Source: Flexifilum sp963727545 (GTDB lineage Bacteria; Chloroflexota; Anaerolineae; Aggregatilineales; Phototrophicaceae). Taken from it: a stretch of DNA of 64,000 bases. The notes beneath the pieces were generated by a model. The model was not told the DNA's origin. It made no database searches and saw only the letters and a program-made list of their open reading frames with translations. Location: NCBI GenBank assembly GCA_963727545.1, contig CAVSGS010000015.1, positions 1 through 64,000 of the forward strand. Reading direction: 5' to 3'. The position numbers and the translations under genes were made by a program. Shown one piece after another: positions 8,680-17,230 of the stretch. Position 1 is the first letter of the stretch. Each line of letters opens with the position of its first letter.

Positions 8680-9294
8680 TTAAGCCTCTTTGTCGAGATG
8701 TTTATAGACGTACCATAAGCGCTGTGCGCCAGTGACGTTCGTGCCGAGCGCCAAAACCCACAAACCCAGCGTGAGCAGTGGGGGGACGAGCAGCATCAGC
8801 AGAAGGGTGATGACCCGCTCAAAGCGCGAGAACAACCCAATTTTTACCGACAAATCCGCTTCACCTGCACGCGCGCGGACATAGCTTACCACAAAACTGC
8901 CCATCAGGGATGCCAGCGCCAAGAGCAAGTTTCCCTGCTCGCCGCGTCCAGCGAAATAGAAGGCAAGCGCGCCGAAGATCAACCCGTCGGCGTAGCGATC
9001 CAGCGTCGAGTCGAGGATCGCGCCGAAGCGATCCTTACGCTGCATCGCCCGCGCAACCGCCCCGTCGAGCGCGTCGAGCGGCAGGCTGATCACCAGCAGC
9101 ACGCCGCCGAGCTGAAGCTGCCCGACGGCGATGCAGCAAGCGCCGATCGCCACGACGATCAACCCGGCAACCGTGATCGTGTCCGGGTGAATGCCCATGC
9201 GATAGACCGCCATGCCGATGCGCTGCGTCAAGCCGCTGGTCAGCGCGCGCATCCGGTCGGAGAGGGTTACGGGCGCGTTTGTCTGGTTGCTCAT
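8680..9294 (-). CDS. CDP-alcohol phosphatidyltransferase
   Basis: The 204-residue membrane protein carries the family motif D-x2-D-G-x2-A-R-x8-G-x3-D-x3-D: DALDGAVAR near residues 75-83, then GAILDSTLDRYAD. The four Asp bind the metal ions that hold the CDP-lipid. The enzyme makes a phospholipid head-group ester at the inner membrane. The motif does not tell whether the acceptor is glycerol phosphate or inositol phosphate. It lies between the SGNH-like gene and lgt in one minus-strand operon. Confidence 0.88.
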   Translation of the reverse strand: MSNQTNAPVTLSDRMRALTSGLTQRIGMAVYRMGIHPDTITVAGLIVVAIGACCIAVGQLQLGGVLLVISLPLDALDGAVARAMQRKDRFGAILDSTLDRYADGLIFGALAFYFAGRGEQGNLLLALASLMGSFVVSYVRARAGEADLSVKIGLFSRFERVITLLLMLLVPPLLTLGLWVLALGTNVTGAQRLWYVYKHLDKEA

Positions 9295-9313
9295 GAGTCT
9301 TCCGTTCTAGGTT

Positions 9314-10388
9314 CTATAAGTCACGCACGCCGCGCCAGACGGCATCAAGCGCTTGTAAAGCGGTCAAATTACGAACCGACCAGCCATCGCGCAGCCGGTC
9401 AGGATTATTATAAAAGGAGCGCGCCCATCGCAGGTGAAATCCGTCGTTCAGCGCCGGGTCGAAGCCGTGCCCGGTCAGCGACTGCGCTGCCAGCCAGAAA
9501 TTCCACAAGGGCATGTCGTAGCGCTCCGCCACGCGGACGATCGCCGCGTTGATGCTGTTGTCGCCTTCGATATTGTCGGCTTTCGTGCTCAAGATCGGCA
9601 CGACGCCGCGATCCATCCAGAACTCGACCGCTTGGGCAAGATAATCCTCGTAAACGCTGGTCGGCTGCCGTCCGACCCGGTTCCACGTCTCCATGCTGAT
9701 GATCACGATGCTGGGATTACGCAGCCGATCTTCACATTGGAGCGGCGTCTCGCGGCTCGCGCAGGCGTTGGGGTTCGACCACAGCGGCGACAGCGCCGAC
9801 GCGATCGTGAAGCCCGCTCTGACCGCCTCGCTCTCCCGATCGAACGATCCGCTAAAGTTGTCAATCGTCTCCTGCAGCGATCCAAATGCGCCGAGATCGT
9901 ACTGACCGGGTCGGTCGAAGCTGGACAGGAAGTAGGCGTTGACGGCTTGGCAATCGCCCACGACCGAAAAAACCTGCGGATCGTTGCCCAGCGCCAGTCC
10001 CTTCGCGTAGACCTCGCGGGCGGTCGCGCTGATCTCCGGGATCACCGGTCTAGTCTGCCACGCTTCCGGCTCGCAGTCACGGGCGTAAGTGCTGTGGACG
10101 TAGCCCTCGACGAGCTGCACCGGATCTTGCACCACCAGCCATTGATCGGAACCGGCTTCACGGTCGCCGGTCACCGTGCCGGTCACGACCAGCAGCGTAT
10201 TCGGCTCGTAGCGCAGCAAAATGCCGCAGTCCGTCCACTGCGCGCACGCACGCACGTCGACCGCGCGGGTCGTACACAAGTACGCGAGCGTCCGACGAGG
10301 TGACAGCTTGAGCGGTTTGAGGCGAAATTCCCATCACAAAACCTGCAAATAGCAACATGATGTAGGCGAGCAGTGTCTTTTGCAGCAC
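9314..10388 (-). pseudogene. Secreted SGNH-hydrolase-like protein, one frameshift
   Basis: A GTG start at 10388, with AAGGAG seven bases upstream, opens a signal peptide (LLAYIMLLFAGFVMG, cleavage likely after AQA). The frame breaks between 10262 and 10274. The next frame continues RAVDVRACAQWTDCG into an SH3-like segment and an SGNH-hydrolase-like domain with VGDCQ (block I), METWNRVG and DGFHLRW (block V, Asp/His). One surplus base explains the break; the repaired protein is 357 residues. The usual nucleophile Ser in GDS is Cys here. Exported; the substrate is unknown. It heads the operon with the phosphatidyltransferase and lgt. Confidence 0.7.
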
Positions 10389-10508
10389 AGCGAGACTCCT
10401 TATTGTCAACAAAACGCAAAACTTAGGAGAATTCTCGCTCGATTTCCTGCGCCTAACTCAATTGCAGCCTTGCTATTGTCCTCTCATTCAGCTACACTTA
10501 GTCTACTT

Positions 10509-10582
10509 CGGGGCGTAGCGCAGCCTGGTAGCGCGCGTTGTTCGGGTCAACGAGGTCGTGGGTTCAAATCCCGCCGCCCCGA
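10509..10582 (+). tRNA. tRNA-Pro (CGG)
   Basis: The 74-base cloverleaf has acceptor arms CGGGGCG / CGCCCCG with discriminator A. The D arm is GCGC...GCGC, and the anticodon stem CGTTG/CAACG encloses loop TTCGGGT, giving anticodon CGG. The T arm is GTGGG-TTCAAAT-CCCGC. CCA is not encoded. It reads proline CCG codons, frequent in this GC-rich genome. It converges on the trmH-like gene. Confidence 0.96.
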
Positions 10583-10587
10583 CAGTC

Positions 10588-10626
10588 AATCCCACTGATT
10601 ATTCTTCGTCAGCGGGATTTTTATTT
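10588..10626 (+). terminator. Intrinsic terminator of tRNA-Pro
   Basis: AATCCCACTGA pairs with TCAGCGGGATT (one A/C mismatch), followed by TTTTATTT. It starts six bases after the tRNA and overlaps the 3' end of the convergent trmH-like gene. Confidence 0.75.
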
Positions 10627-11366
10627 GCCCGCTGCCGCGTGATCTCGAACGCCAGCACCGCCGCCGCCGCCGTCGTCCCCAACGACTGCGGATAGCGCCG
10701 CCCATAAGGGATGCTCAAGCGGAGGTCGGCGGCATCCGCGAACGAGCGGGTCACGCCGCGCTTCTCCCCGCCGATCACCAGAAACAGCGCCCCGGATAAA
10801 TCTGCCTCGTAAACCGAGGTCGCCCGCTCCTTGTCGGCGACGGCGACGCGCAAGCCCTGTTCACGGAAGAAATCGGCTGCTGCTTGGGTCGTCTCGGCGA
10901 TAGCGGTCGGCATCAACTCGGACGCGCCCGCCGACGCCCGCGCGACCACCCCCGCCGCCGACATCCAGTTGCGCGCGCGCAGCACTAAGCCGTCGGCTCC
11001 GGCGGCGTAGAAGGCGCGCACCGCCTGCCCGAAGTTGAACGGGTCTTCCACCCCGTCGAGCATGACGACGAACGGGCGCGTGATCTCGGCGACCAGCGCC
11101 TCCAGCGGGACGAATTGGCGTGGACCGGCAAGCGCGATCACGCCGCCGTGCGTCTTGCCTTGCGTCAGTTCGTCGATCACGCTGGCGGAGGCGCGCTCGA
11201 CCGGGATGTCCTGCCGCTCGGCTTCGTGGATCAGCCGCGCGAGGTCGCGGTCGATCACGCGGCTGCCCTCCTGCCGGATCATCAACTTGTCGATCCGGCG
11301 GCTGCCCGCTTTGAGCGCCGCCTCGACCGAAATCACGCCTTCGAGAATTGCCTGTTCTTCACTCAT
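10599..11366 (-). CDS. TrmH/SpoU-family RNA 2'-O-methyltransferase (RlmB-like)
   Basis: The product is about 255 residues. An N-terminal L30e-like substrate-binding domain is followed by the SPOUT trefoil-knot domain. The three SPOUT motifs are visible but altered: NFGQAVR (motif 1), IGGEKRGV (motif 2) and SLGTTAAAAVL (motif 3, normally SLNVS). ATG at 11366 is chosen because it overlaps the Nudix stop as ATGA. The family methylates ribose in 23S rRNA or tRNA using SAM; the divergent motif 3 leaves the target open. It is the last gene of a five-gene overlapping operon. Confidence 0.85.
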   Translation of the reverse strand: MSEEQAILEGVISVEAALKAGSRRIDKLMIRQEGSRVIDRDLARLIHEAERQDIPVERASASVIDELTQGKTHGGVIALAGPRQFVPLEALVAEITRPFVVMLDGVEDPFNFGQAVRAFYAAGADGLVLRARNWMSAAGVVARASAGASELMPTAIAETTQAAADFFREQGLRVAVADKERATSVYEADLSGALFLVIGGEKRGVTRSFADAADLRLSIPYGRRYPQSLGTTAAAAVLAFEITRQRANKNPADEE

Positions 11367-11830
11367 GAACGCCATTTCTTGAACTGGTACACGCGCCGCG
11401 CAATCCGACGCAGCGTCATCTCCGTAAACGAAAACTGCAACGCAGCCTCGACCGGATCGGCGTAGTTCGCCCGCGCATCACCGATGTAACGGCGGTGCGT
11501 GCTGAGCAGCCGCCATGGCAGCGCGTCGAGGTCGAACCAGCGCACGTCAACCGTTTCGTCGCCCACCCGCACGATCTCGCCGCCGATCACCCGTGCCACG
11601 AACACCGTCACCGTATCATCTTGCTGCGGCTTCCAGTACGTGCCGACTTTGCGCTCTAGCGCGACTTCCAGCCCGGTTTCCTCGCGCGCTTCGCGGATCG
11701 CGGCAGCTTCGTGCGTTTCCCCCGGCTCGACGCCGCCGCCCGGCAGCCCCCAAACCCGGAAATCGCGGCGTTTTTGCAGCACAATCCGCTGTCCGTCGAG
11801 GATGACCGTACTCGCGCCTTGGGTCGGCAC
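11363..11830 (-). CDS. Nudix hydrolase
   Basis: The 155-residue protein has a complete Nudix box (G-x5-E-x7-REUxEExGU; GGVEPGETHE ... REAREETGL near residues 40-63), which binds the metal for hydrolysis of a nucleoside diphosphate linked to X. The start is GTG 11830, sharing a base with the mazG stop and preceded by AAAGGG. Position directly after mazG suggests nucleotide-pool cleaning, for example of oxidised or non-canonical NTPs. The substrate cannot be read from the sequence. Confidence 0.9.
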   Translation of the reverse strand: MPTQGASTVILDGQRIVLQKRRDFRVWGLPGGGVEPGETHEAAAIREAREETGLEVALERKVGTYWKPQQDDTVTVFVARVIGGEIVRVGDETVDVRWFDLDALPWRLLSTHRRYIGDARANYADPVEAALQFSFTEMTLRRIARRVYQFKKWRS

Positions 11831-13293
11831 TACAGCCCTTTCGTCTTCGCCTCGTCCCACAGCGCGTCAAGCTGCGGCAGCGTGAAATCGGTCATCTGCT
11901 TGCCCTGCGCCGCGACCTGCTCCTCGATGTAGTGGAAGCGGCGATAAAACTTGCCGTTCGCCTCGCGCAGTGCCGTCTCCGGCTCGATCTTGTGCCAGCG
12001 CGCCCAGTTGACGATCACGAACAGCAGATCGCCCATTTCTTCGGCGCGATGCTCGTCGCTCTCGGCGCTCAGCACTTCCTCGAACTCCTCGCGCACCTTG
12101 TCGATGACGCTGTCGATCTGCCACCAATCGAAGCCGACCTTCGCCGCCTTCGCCTGATACTCGTGGGCTTGCAGCAGCGCCGGGAGCGACTTAGGCACGC
12201 CGTCGAGCTTCGACTCGCGCTTGGCTTTCCCGTTCTCCGCCTGCTCCTGCTGCTTGAGCACTTCCCAGTTCGAGACGACGTCGCCGTCGCTGTCGACTTT
12301 GAGCAGACCCAGCGCTTGCGGGTCGCCCCAGACGTGCGGGTGGCGGTGGATCATCTTGGCGCTGACGGCGCGCAAGATGTCCGCCATCTGGAACTCGCCC
12401 TCGTCGGTGGCGATCTGCGCGTGCAGGACGATTTGCAGCAGCAAATCGCCCAGTTCCTCGATCATCCCTTCCACGTCGCCAATGTCAATCGCTTCGAGGA
12501 CTTCGTGCAACTCCTCGATCAGATACTTGCGCAGCGACTTGTGCGTCTGCTTGCGATCCCACGGGCAGCCTTCCGGCGCGCGCAAATGGGCGATAATCTC
12601 CTGAAACTGCTCGAAGCTGCTCATGCCGCCCAGCGCCGGGATGTAGAGCGCCGTCAGGTGCTTGATCTGGTCGCTGCGGTCGATCTGGTAGAGGGGGACG
12701 CGCTCGATCACCGCGTCGGGCGATCCGGCGGCGTGGATCAGCGTGACCTCGAAGTCGTCGGGATACTGGTTCATCAGCGTCAGCTTGAGGTTCGAGGCGA
12801 GGTCGCGGCTGTAGACCTGCCCCAGCAGCGCCGGATAGTCGGGATTGATCGGCGGATGGTGCATTCCGGCGATCTGGATGGCGTCGAGGATTTGCAAGCC
12901 GTCAATCGCATCGACGCCGAGCAGCGCCATCGACGGCTCGACGAAGCTGATCCCGCTGACGATCTCGACCGGGATGCTCTCCGCTTTCGCCTTGTCGAGC
13001 AACTGCACGACCGTCAATTCCGCCACCAGCGGATCGCCGGGGACGGCGTAGACGACGTCGCCCGCGCGCGCCGCCGCGATCACGCGGTTGGCGATCTCGG
13101 CGTAAACTCCGGCGAAATCCTCGACCGTCTCGTAGACGTCGTCGAACGACTTGACCACAGCGGGCAGCCCCGGCACACAGGGATGCTCCGCCGTGCGCAC
13201 GTAGACCACCGGCGCGTTCTCGATCACGCGCCACGCGCGCCGCGTCAGGTCGTCAATCGGTCCCGGTCCTAAACCGATAATCGTCAGGGTCAT
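11830..13293 (-). CDS. mazG: MazG: tetrapyrrole-methylase-like domain plus NTP pyrophosphohydrolase
   Basis: The 487-residue, two-part protein resembles YabN. An N-terminal SAM-dependent tetrapyrrole (corrin/porphyrin) methylase-like domain (IIGLGPGPIDDLT at the start, VYAVPGDPLVAE near residue 82) is followed by two MazG folds. The first contains LRAPEGCPWDRKQTHKS and EELGDLLLQIVLHA; the second has AEEMGDLLFVIVNWARW. The EExxD-type helices bind magnesium. MazG hydrolyses NTPs, including damaged ones, to NMP and pyrophosphate. ATG at 13293 overlaps the RidA stop by four bases. Confidence 0.95.
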   Translation of the reverse strand: MTLTIIGLGPGPIDDLTRRAWRVIENAPVVYVRTAEHPCVPGLPAVVKSFDDVYETVEDFAGVYAEIANRVIAAARAGDVVYAVPGDPLVAELTVVQLLDKAKAESIPVEIVSGISFVEPSMALLGVDAIDGLQILDAIQIAGMHHPPINPDYPALLGQVYSRDLASNLKLTLMNQYPDDFEVTLIHAAGSPDAVIERVPLYQIDRSDQIKHLTALYIPALGGMSSFEQFQEIIAHLRAPEGCPWDRKQTHKSLRKYLIEELHEVLEAIDIGDVEGMIEELGDLLLQIVLHAQIATDEGEFQMADILRAVSAKMIHRHPHVWGDPQALGLLKVDSDGDVVSNWEVLKQQEQAENGKAKRESKLDGVPKSLPALLQAHEYQAKAAKVGFDWWQIDSVIDKVREEFEEVLSAESDEHRAEEMGDLLFVIVNWARWHKIEPETALREANGKFYRRFHYIEEQVAAQGKQMTDFTLPQLDALWDEAKTKGL

Positions 13294-13763
13294 GAAGGCT
13301 GAACCTCGAAAATAGAATCGATCACAATCGGCAGGTTGTCGCGCACCGAAGTCGCCCCGAAAACCGAGCGCGCGTGCGCGCCGCGCTCGCCAAAGACCGC
13401 GTACATCAGGTCGGAACAGCCGTTAAGCACCTTCGGATGCTCCTCGAACTGCGGGGCGGCATTGACGAAGCCTTGAAGCTTGACGACGCGCTTGACGCGG
13501 TCGAGCGAGCCGAGTTCCGCCTTCAGCACCGCCAGAATTTCGATTCCGGTTTGGCGCGCGAACTCGTAGCCTTCAGCGGTCGTGTACTCTGCGCCGAGCT
13601 TGCCGTGCGGCTTGACGCCGTCACGTCCGGCGGGTCCCTTGCCCGCGACAAACAGCAGCCCATTGACCTCAACCGTGTTGACGTAGTTCGCCGCCGGACT
13701 GCTCGCTTGGGGCAGGATGATGCCGAGCGCCGCCAACCGCGATTCAGGAGATTCGTTCGCCAT
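13290..13763 (-). CDS. RidA/YjgF-family protein
   Basis: The 157-residue protein has the RidA-like trimeric fold and aligns best with the longer YjgF subfamily (YVNTVEVNGLLFVAGKGP at the start, RSVFGATSVRDNLPIVID at the end). Canonical RidA hydrolyses reactive enamine/imine intermediates, using a C-terminal Arg; an Arg is present in VRDNLP. The subfamily's real substrate is unclear. The gene is coupled to mazG by a four-base overlap and follows the preceding disrupted gene by two bases. Confidence 0.88.
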   Translation of the reverse strand: MANESPESRLAALGIILPQASSPAANYVNTVEVNGLLFVAGKGPAGRDGVKPHGKLGAEYTTAEGYEFARQTGIEILAVLKAELGSLDRVKRVVKLQGFVNAAPQFEEHPKVLNGCSDLMYAVFGERGAHARSVFGATSVRDNLPIVIDSIFEVQPS

Positions 13764-13765
13764 AA

Positions 13766-14439
13766 TCAGCCTCCCTGATAATACTTGCTGAAGCCGAGCG
13801 CGGCGCTGGCTTCGCGATAGTTCTTGATCTGCGGGCGCGTGATCGGGTTGGCGGCGACCTCGATCAGCACGCCGCCGTCGAGTTCCGCCTTGCGCTGCGC
13901 CGGAGCCGCGTCGATCCGGTCGCGCCCGAAGCTGTCGATCAGCCCCGCGCCGTAGAAATTGTAATCCCAGAGCGCCGCCGGAGCAGCCCCGATTTCCGGC
14001 GTCTCGTGATTGTCATAGGAGAACATGCCGAAGCCGTAGCGCGGATGCAGCGTGTTGAAGATCAGTTCGCCGAAGCGCACGAACTCGCGCAGGGCGTCGT
14101 CGCTGCGCAGCGTCCGCGCGCTGCCCGGTCAGGAACAAGCGCCGCGCCGCCTGCGGGTCGAAGCCGAACGAGAACTTGAGCTTCGCCTCGTTCTCGAACT
14201 CCATCCAGTAGCCGTGATAGCGCTGCTCGGCACGGATGGCGTTGTTCCATGCGTTCGCCAGCGTCTCCGGCGAGTTGGGCACGTAGACGAGTCCCCGGCG
14301 AGTCGTCGCAGACAATCGCCTTCTTGAGACACTGGTAAACGTCGCCCGCGCAGATGGCGATCAGCAAGCGCAAAATCTGATCCTTGTCGAGCAGGGTCGT
14401 CTCGTCGGCGAAGTCGAACACGAGGTATTCGGCAGTCAC
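13766..14439 (-). pseudogene. Uncharacterised protein gene with two frameshifts
   Basis: Three frames together encode one protein. The first starts MTAEYLVFDFADETTLLDKD and runs to VCDDSPG. A surplus G near 14293-14296 shifts into LVYVPNSPETLANAWNNAIR through FSFGFDPQAARRLFLTGQ. A second surplus base near 14114-14121 shifts into RTLRSDDALREF and on to FSKYYQGG. Repaired, it is 223 residues. I do not recognise the family. It has no signal peptide or membrane helix and appears soluble, with aromatic-rich strands in the last third. It heads the RidA-MazG-Nudix-TrmH operon. Confidence 0.65.
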
Positions 14440-14520
14440 GGCATCTCCTTCAGAGCGGCGTCAAGCGGCTGGTCATTGCGCTGGCATTGGAGCGCAGAGG
14501 ATACCATATCGCCCGCCCGC

Positions 14521-14994
14521 TTACACCTGCTTCTCGTAGGCGAACAGGAGAATGGGATCGTCTTCCGGCGTGTGCTCGCCGACTTTCACGTAGCCGAATT
14601 TCTCGTAGAAATGCTGGTTGCGGACGGCATAAGCGGGCGTATCGAGCGACCACTTCCGCGCCGGATAGGTCGCCTCGATGAACTGCATCGCCTGCGTGCC
14701 GATGCCGCGATTATGATAGTCGGGCTGCACGAACAGCATGTCGAGGTGGAAATGCCCGTCGCCCATACCGTACACGGTGATGCCGCCGATGATCTGCCCC
14801 GCGTGCGCGATGGTGTAGGTATCGACTTCGGCGTGATTGATCAGCCGGAGCATATACGCGACCAAATCGTAACCGGGCGGACCACCCAACGGGACACCAT
14901 ACAGGCGCGCGTCGTCGTGAAACGCCGCAATCGCGGCGGCGGTCAGCCCCGGCGCATCGTCCGGCGTGGCGCGTTCAATCGCAATGTCGATCAT
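14521..14994 (-). CDS. GNAT-family N-acetyltransferase
   Basis: The 157-residue protein has the GNAT core: an N-terminal strand-helix (IAIERATPDDAPGL), a central strand DMLFVQPDYHNRGIGTQAM holding the acetyl-CoA pyrophosphate loop (R/Q-x-x-G-x-G/A type, here NRGIGT near residues 95-100), and a C-terminal NQHFYEKFGYVKVGE. The acceptor substrate is unknown. It lies 81 bp upstream of the disrupted gene at 14439 and just downstream of the rpsI terminator, so it is probably transcribed separately. Confidence 0.9.
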   Translation of the reverse strand: MIDIAIERATPDDAPGLTAAAIAAFHDDARLYGVPLGGPPGYDLVAYMLRLINHAEVDTYTIAHAGQIIGGITVYGMGDGHFHLDMLFVQPDYHNRGIGTQAMQFIEATYPARKWSLDTPAYAVRNQHFYEKFGYVKVGEHTPEDDPILLFAYEKQV

Positions 14995-15019
14995 GATCGC
15001 ACTCGACTTAAAACAAAAA

Positions 15020-15041
15020 AGGCAAGGGATAACCCTTGCCT
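15020..15041 (-). terminator. Intrinsic terminator of the rplM-rpsI unit
   Basis: Perfect arms AGGCAAGGG / CCCTTGCCT with a four-base loop are followed on the minus strand by TTTTTTG. It lies 28 bp after the rpsI stop and closes the long ribosomal gene run. Confidence 0.9.
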
Positions 15042-15068
15042 GAAAACTTGCTCAGGGAATTGCCGACC

Positions 15069-15464
15069 TTAACGTTTGGTATAGGTCGGGGCTTTACGGG
15101 CACGCTTGAGACCGGGCTTCTTCCGTTCCTTGACGCGCGCGTCACGGGTGAGCAGGTCGGCGTCACGAAGCTGCGCCTTGAGGTCGGGGTCGAGCTTGAG
15201 CAGCGCCCGCGCCAGACCAAGCTGGATCGCGTCGCGCTGACCCGACACGCCACCGCCGTTGACGTGAACCGAAACGTCGAAACCGCGCTCTTGACCGATG
15301 ACGGTCAGCGGCTGCATGACGATTTCGTAATCACCCTCGCGCGACAGATACTGCTGACCCTCGCGGTCGTTGATCACGAGCCGTCCGGTACCGCCGGGGA
15401 AAATACGCACGCGCGCGCTGGATTGCTTGCGGCGACCGATGCCTTCGTAATACTGTGCGGACAT
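15069..15464 (-). CDS. rpsI: 30S ribosomal protein S9 (uS9)
   Basis: The 131-residue protein has the S9 hallmarks GRRKQSSARV near the start and the basic tail that reaches the P-site tRNA (KPGLKRARKAPTYTKR, ending in Lys-Arg). ATG at 15464 follows GGGAG at about eight bases; a TTG two codons upstream is less likely. It is paired with rplM, the conserved bacterial order. Confidence 0.97.
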   Translation of the reverse strand: MSAQYYEGIGRRKQSSARVRIFPGGTGRLVINDREGQQYLSREGDYEIVMQPLTVIGQERGFDVSVHVNGGGVSGQRDAIQLGLARALLKLDPDLKAQLRDADLLTRDARVKERKKPGLKRARKAPTYTKR

Positions 15465-15482
15465 AAACAATGCTCCCTTTTC

Positions 15483-15914
15483 TTACAGTTCCAGCACGGT
15501 CGGCTTTTGCGCTTCGTGCGGGTGCTCGCTACCGGAGTACAGCTTCAGCTTCTTCATCGTCGCGCGCCCCAGCGCATTCTTGGGGAGCATCCCCTTGATC
15601 GCTTCGTAGAGCGGGCGATCCGGGAAGCGGCGCAGGTTGTCTTCGAGGTTGATCTCGTTCAGACCACCCGGATAGCCGGAGTGCCGGTAGTACATTTTCT
15701 CTCCCATTTTGTTGCCGGTGACGACGATCTTGTCAACATTGATCACGATCACGTAGTCGCCAACGTCAAGGTTGGGCGTGAACATCGGCTTATGCTTGCC
15801 ACGCAGGATGGGTGCAATCTTCGAGGCGAGACGCCCAAGAGTCTGACCTTCCGCGTCCACAATCCACCACTTTTGCTCGATGTCCTGTGGTTTGGGTGTA
15901 TAGGTTTTGACCAT
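15483..15914 (-). CDS. rplM: 50S ribosomal protein L13 (uL13)
   Basis: The 143-residue protein matches L13 across its length: WWIVDAEGQTLGRLAS near residue 16, GDYVIVINVDKI, YRHSGYPGGL and a final GSEHPHEAQKP. L13 is an early-assembling protein bound to 23S rRNA. It starts 39 bp after truA, in the common order truA-rplM-rpsI. Confidence 0.97.
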   Translation of the reverse strand: MVKTYTPKPQDIEQKWWIVDAEGQTLGRLASKIAPILRGKHKPMFTPNLDVGDYVIVINVDKIVVTGNKMGEKMYYRHSGYPGGLNEINLEDNLRRFPDRPLYEAIKGMLPKNALGRATMKKLKLYSGSEHPHEAQKPTVLEL

Positions 15915-15953
15915 CGTTTTCTTTCCTATGCAAACGTTACTTGCGGGCGGCGC

Positions 15954-16727
15954 TCAACGAGTGCTTGTCTCGCCCGGATACTTGACTTGTTCGAGTACCA
16001 GTCCTTGCGGCGGTGCCAGTGCGATGCCGCCGGGGATCTCCCGGCTGAGCAAGATCGCTTCGAACGCCGACACCGTCAGCGCGCCGCGACCGACCGCGAC
16101 CAGCAGTCCCACGATCCGCCGCACCATATGCTTCAGGAAGCCACTCGCCTCGACGCGGTAGATCAGCAGCTGACCATCGCGCGTCCATTCCGAGCGCAGC
16201 ACCCGCCGGATCGTGACTTCTCCGGCAGTCGCCTGCCCCAGCGCCGCGAAATCGTGCTCGCCGAGCAGCAGATCCGCCGCTTGCTGCATCACGACGAGGT
16301 CGAGCGTCGCTCGGACGTGCCACGCTTGCGATCGCAGCAGCGGGTTACGCTGCGGAGCCGCATAAACTGTGTACTTGTAAACGCGCGCTTGAGCGGTGAA
16401 GCGGGGATGAAAATCCCACGCATCAACCGCCGCCTCTGCTAACACCGCGATCTCTTGGAGCGCGATGTCGTCGGGCAGCACAGCGTTGATCGCGCTCATG
16501 AGTGCTTCAGCGCTGTGCTTCCAGATGACACCGAAAGCGATCACCTGTCCGCTGGCGTGGACGCCTTTATCAGTGCGCCCCGCCCCGATCACCGTGACCG
16601 TTTGCCCGGTCGCGGCGGTGATGGCGGTCTCGACCGCCCCTTAAATCGAGCGTAACCCTTTGCGCTGGCGCTGAAAGCCGCTGTAGTTCGTGCCGTCGTA
16701 TGCCAGCGTCGCCCGGTAGCGGGTCAT
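15954..16727 (-). pseudogene. truA: tRNA pseudouridine synthase A with an in-frame stop
   Basis: The frame starts at ATG 16727 with MTRYRATLAYDGTNYSGFQR, the normal TruA N-terminus. It meets TAA at 16641-16643 (codon 29) and then continues in the same frame with GAVETAITAATGQ and the catalytic loop GAGRTDKGVHASGQV. In homologues the stop position is the Gln of the (T/S)-V/I-Q-G motif, so a CAA-to-TAA change is the simplest explanation. The rest, to 257 codons, is intact. TruA makes pseudouridine at positions 38-40 of tRNAs. Either a sequence error or a recent nonsense mutation; a restart downstream would lose the first strand. Confidence 0.85.
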
Positions 16728-16735
16728 AGTATCTC

Positions 16736-16764
16736 GTAGGGGCGGGTTTAAAACCCGCCCTTAC
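16736..16764. repeat. GTAGGGGC-family palindrome
   Basis: GTAGGGGCGGGTTT, central A, then the complementary arm with a single mismatch at the end (CTTAC instead of CCTAC). It lies between rplQ and truA. Confidence 0.85.
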
Positions 16765-16777
16765 AAGTCAGCGCAAC

Positions 16778-17170
16778 CTATTCAGTCGCGCGATCCACCA
16801 GTTCAAGCAGCACCATCTCGGCGGCGTCGCCCTTGCGGGGACCCAGCTTGAGGATGCGCGTGTACCCGCCCTGACGCTCAGAGTAGCGCGGTGCCAGCGT
16901 GTCGAACAGCTTGCCGACCAGCACGCGATCGTTGTTCAGGCGGCTGGCAGCGATGCGGCGAGCGTGAACCACGCGCGCCGGGTCGTCTTGTGCCAAACCG
17001 CGCTTGGCGGTGGTGATCAAACCCTCGACGTTCGCGCGCACGAAATCAGCCTTGGCGCGGGTCGTCTCGATCCGTTCGTGTTGAAGCAGCGCAGTCGTCA
17101 AGGCGAGCTTTAGGGCTTTACGCTGCCCTTTATTCCGCCCAAGCTGCTTTCCATGTACGCGATGTCGCAT
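16778..17170 (-). CDS. rplQ: 50S ribosomal protein L17 (bL17)
   Basis: The 130-residue protein starts MRHRVHGKQLGRNKGQRKAL and contains the L17 core HERIETTRAKA. It ends with a short extension (VDRATE). L17 lies near the peptide exit tunnel. It follows rpoA directly, the usual end of the alpha operon. Confidence 0.97.
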   Translation of the reverse strand: MRHRVHGKQLGRNKGQRKALKLALTTALLQHERIETTRAKADFVRANVEGLITTAKRGLAQDDPARVVHARRIAASRLNNDRVLVGKLFDTLAPRYSERQGGYTRILKLGPRKGDAAEMVLLELVDRATE

Positions 17171-17230
17171 AATTCTTTCCTTACTTCCTCGTGTCGTTTT
17201 AAGCGCTGAGTCAGCGCTTAAACCAATGAC

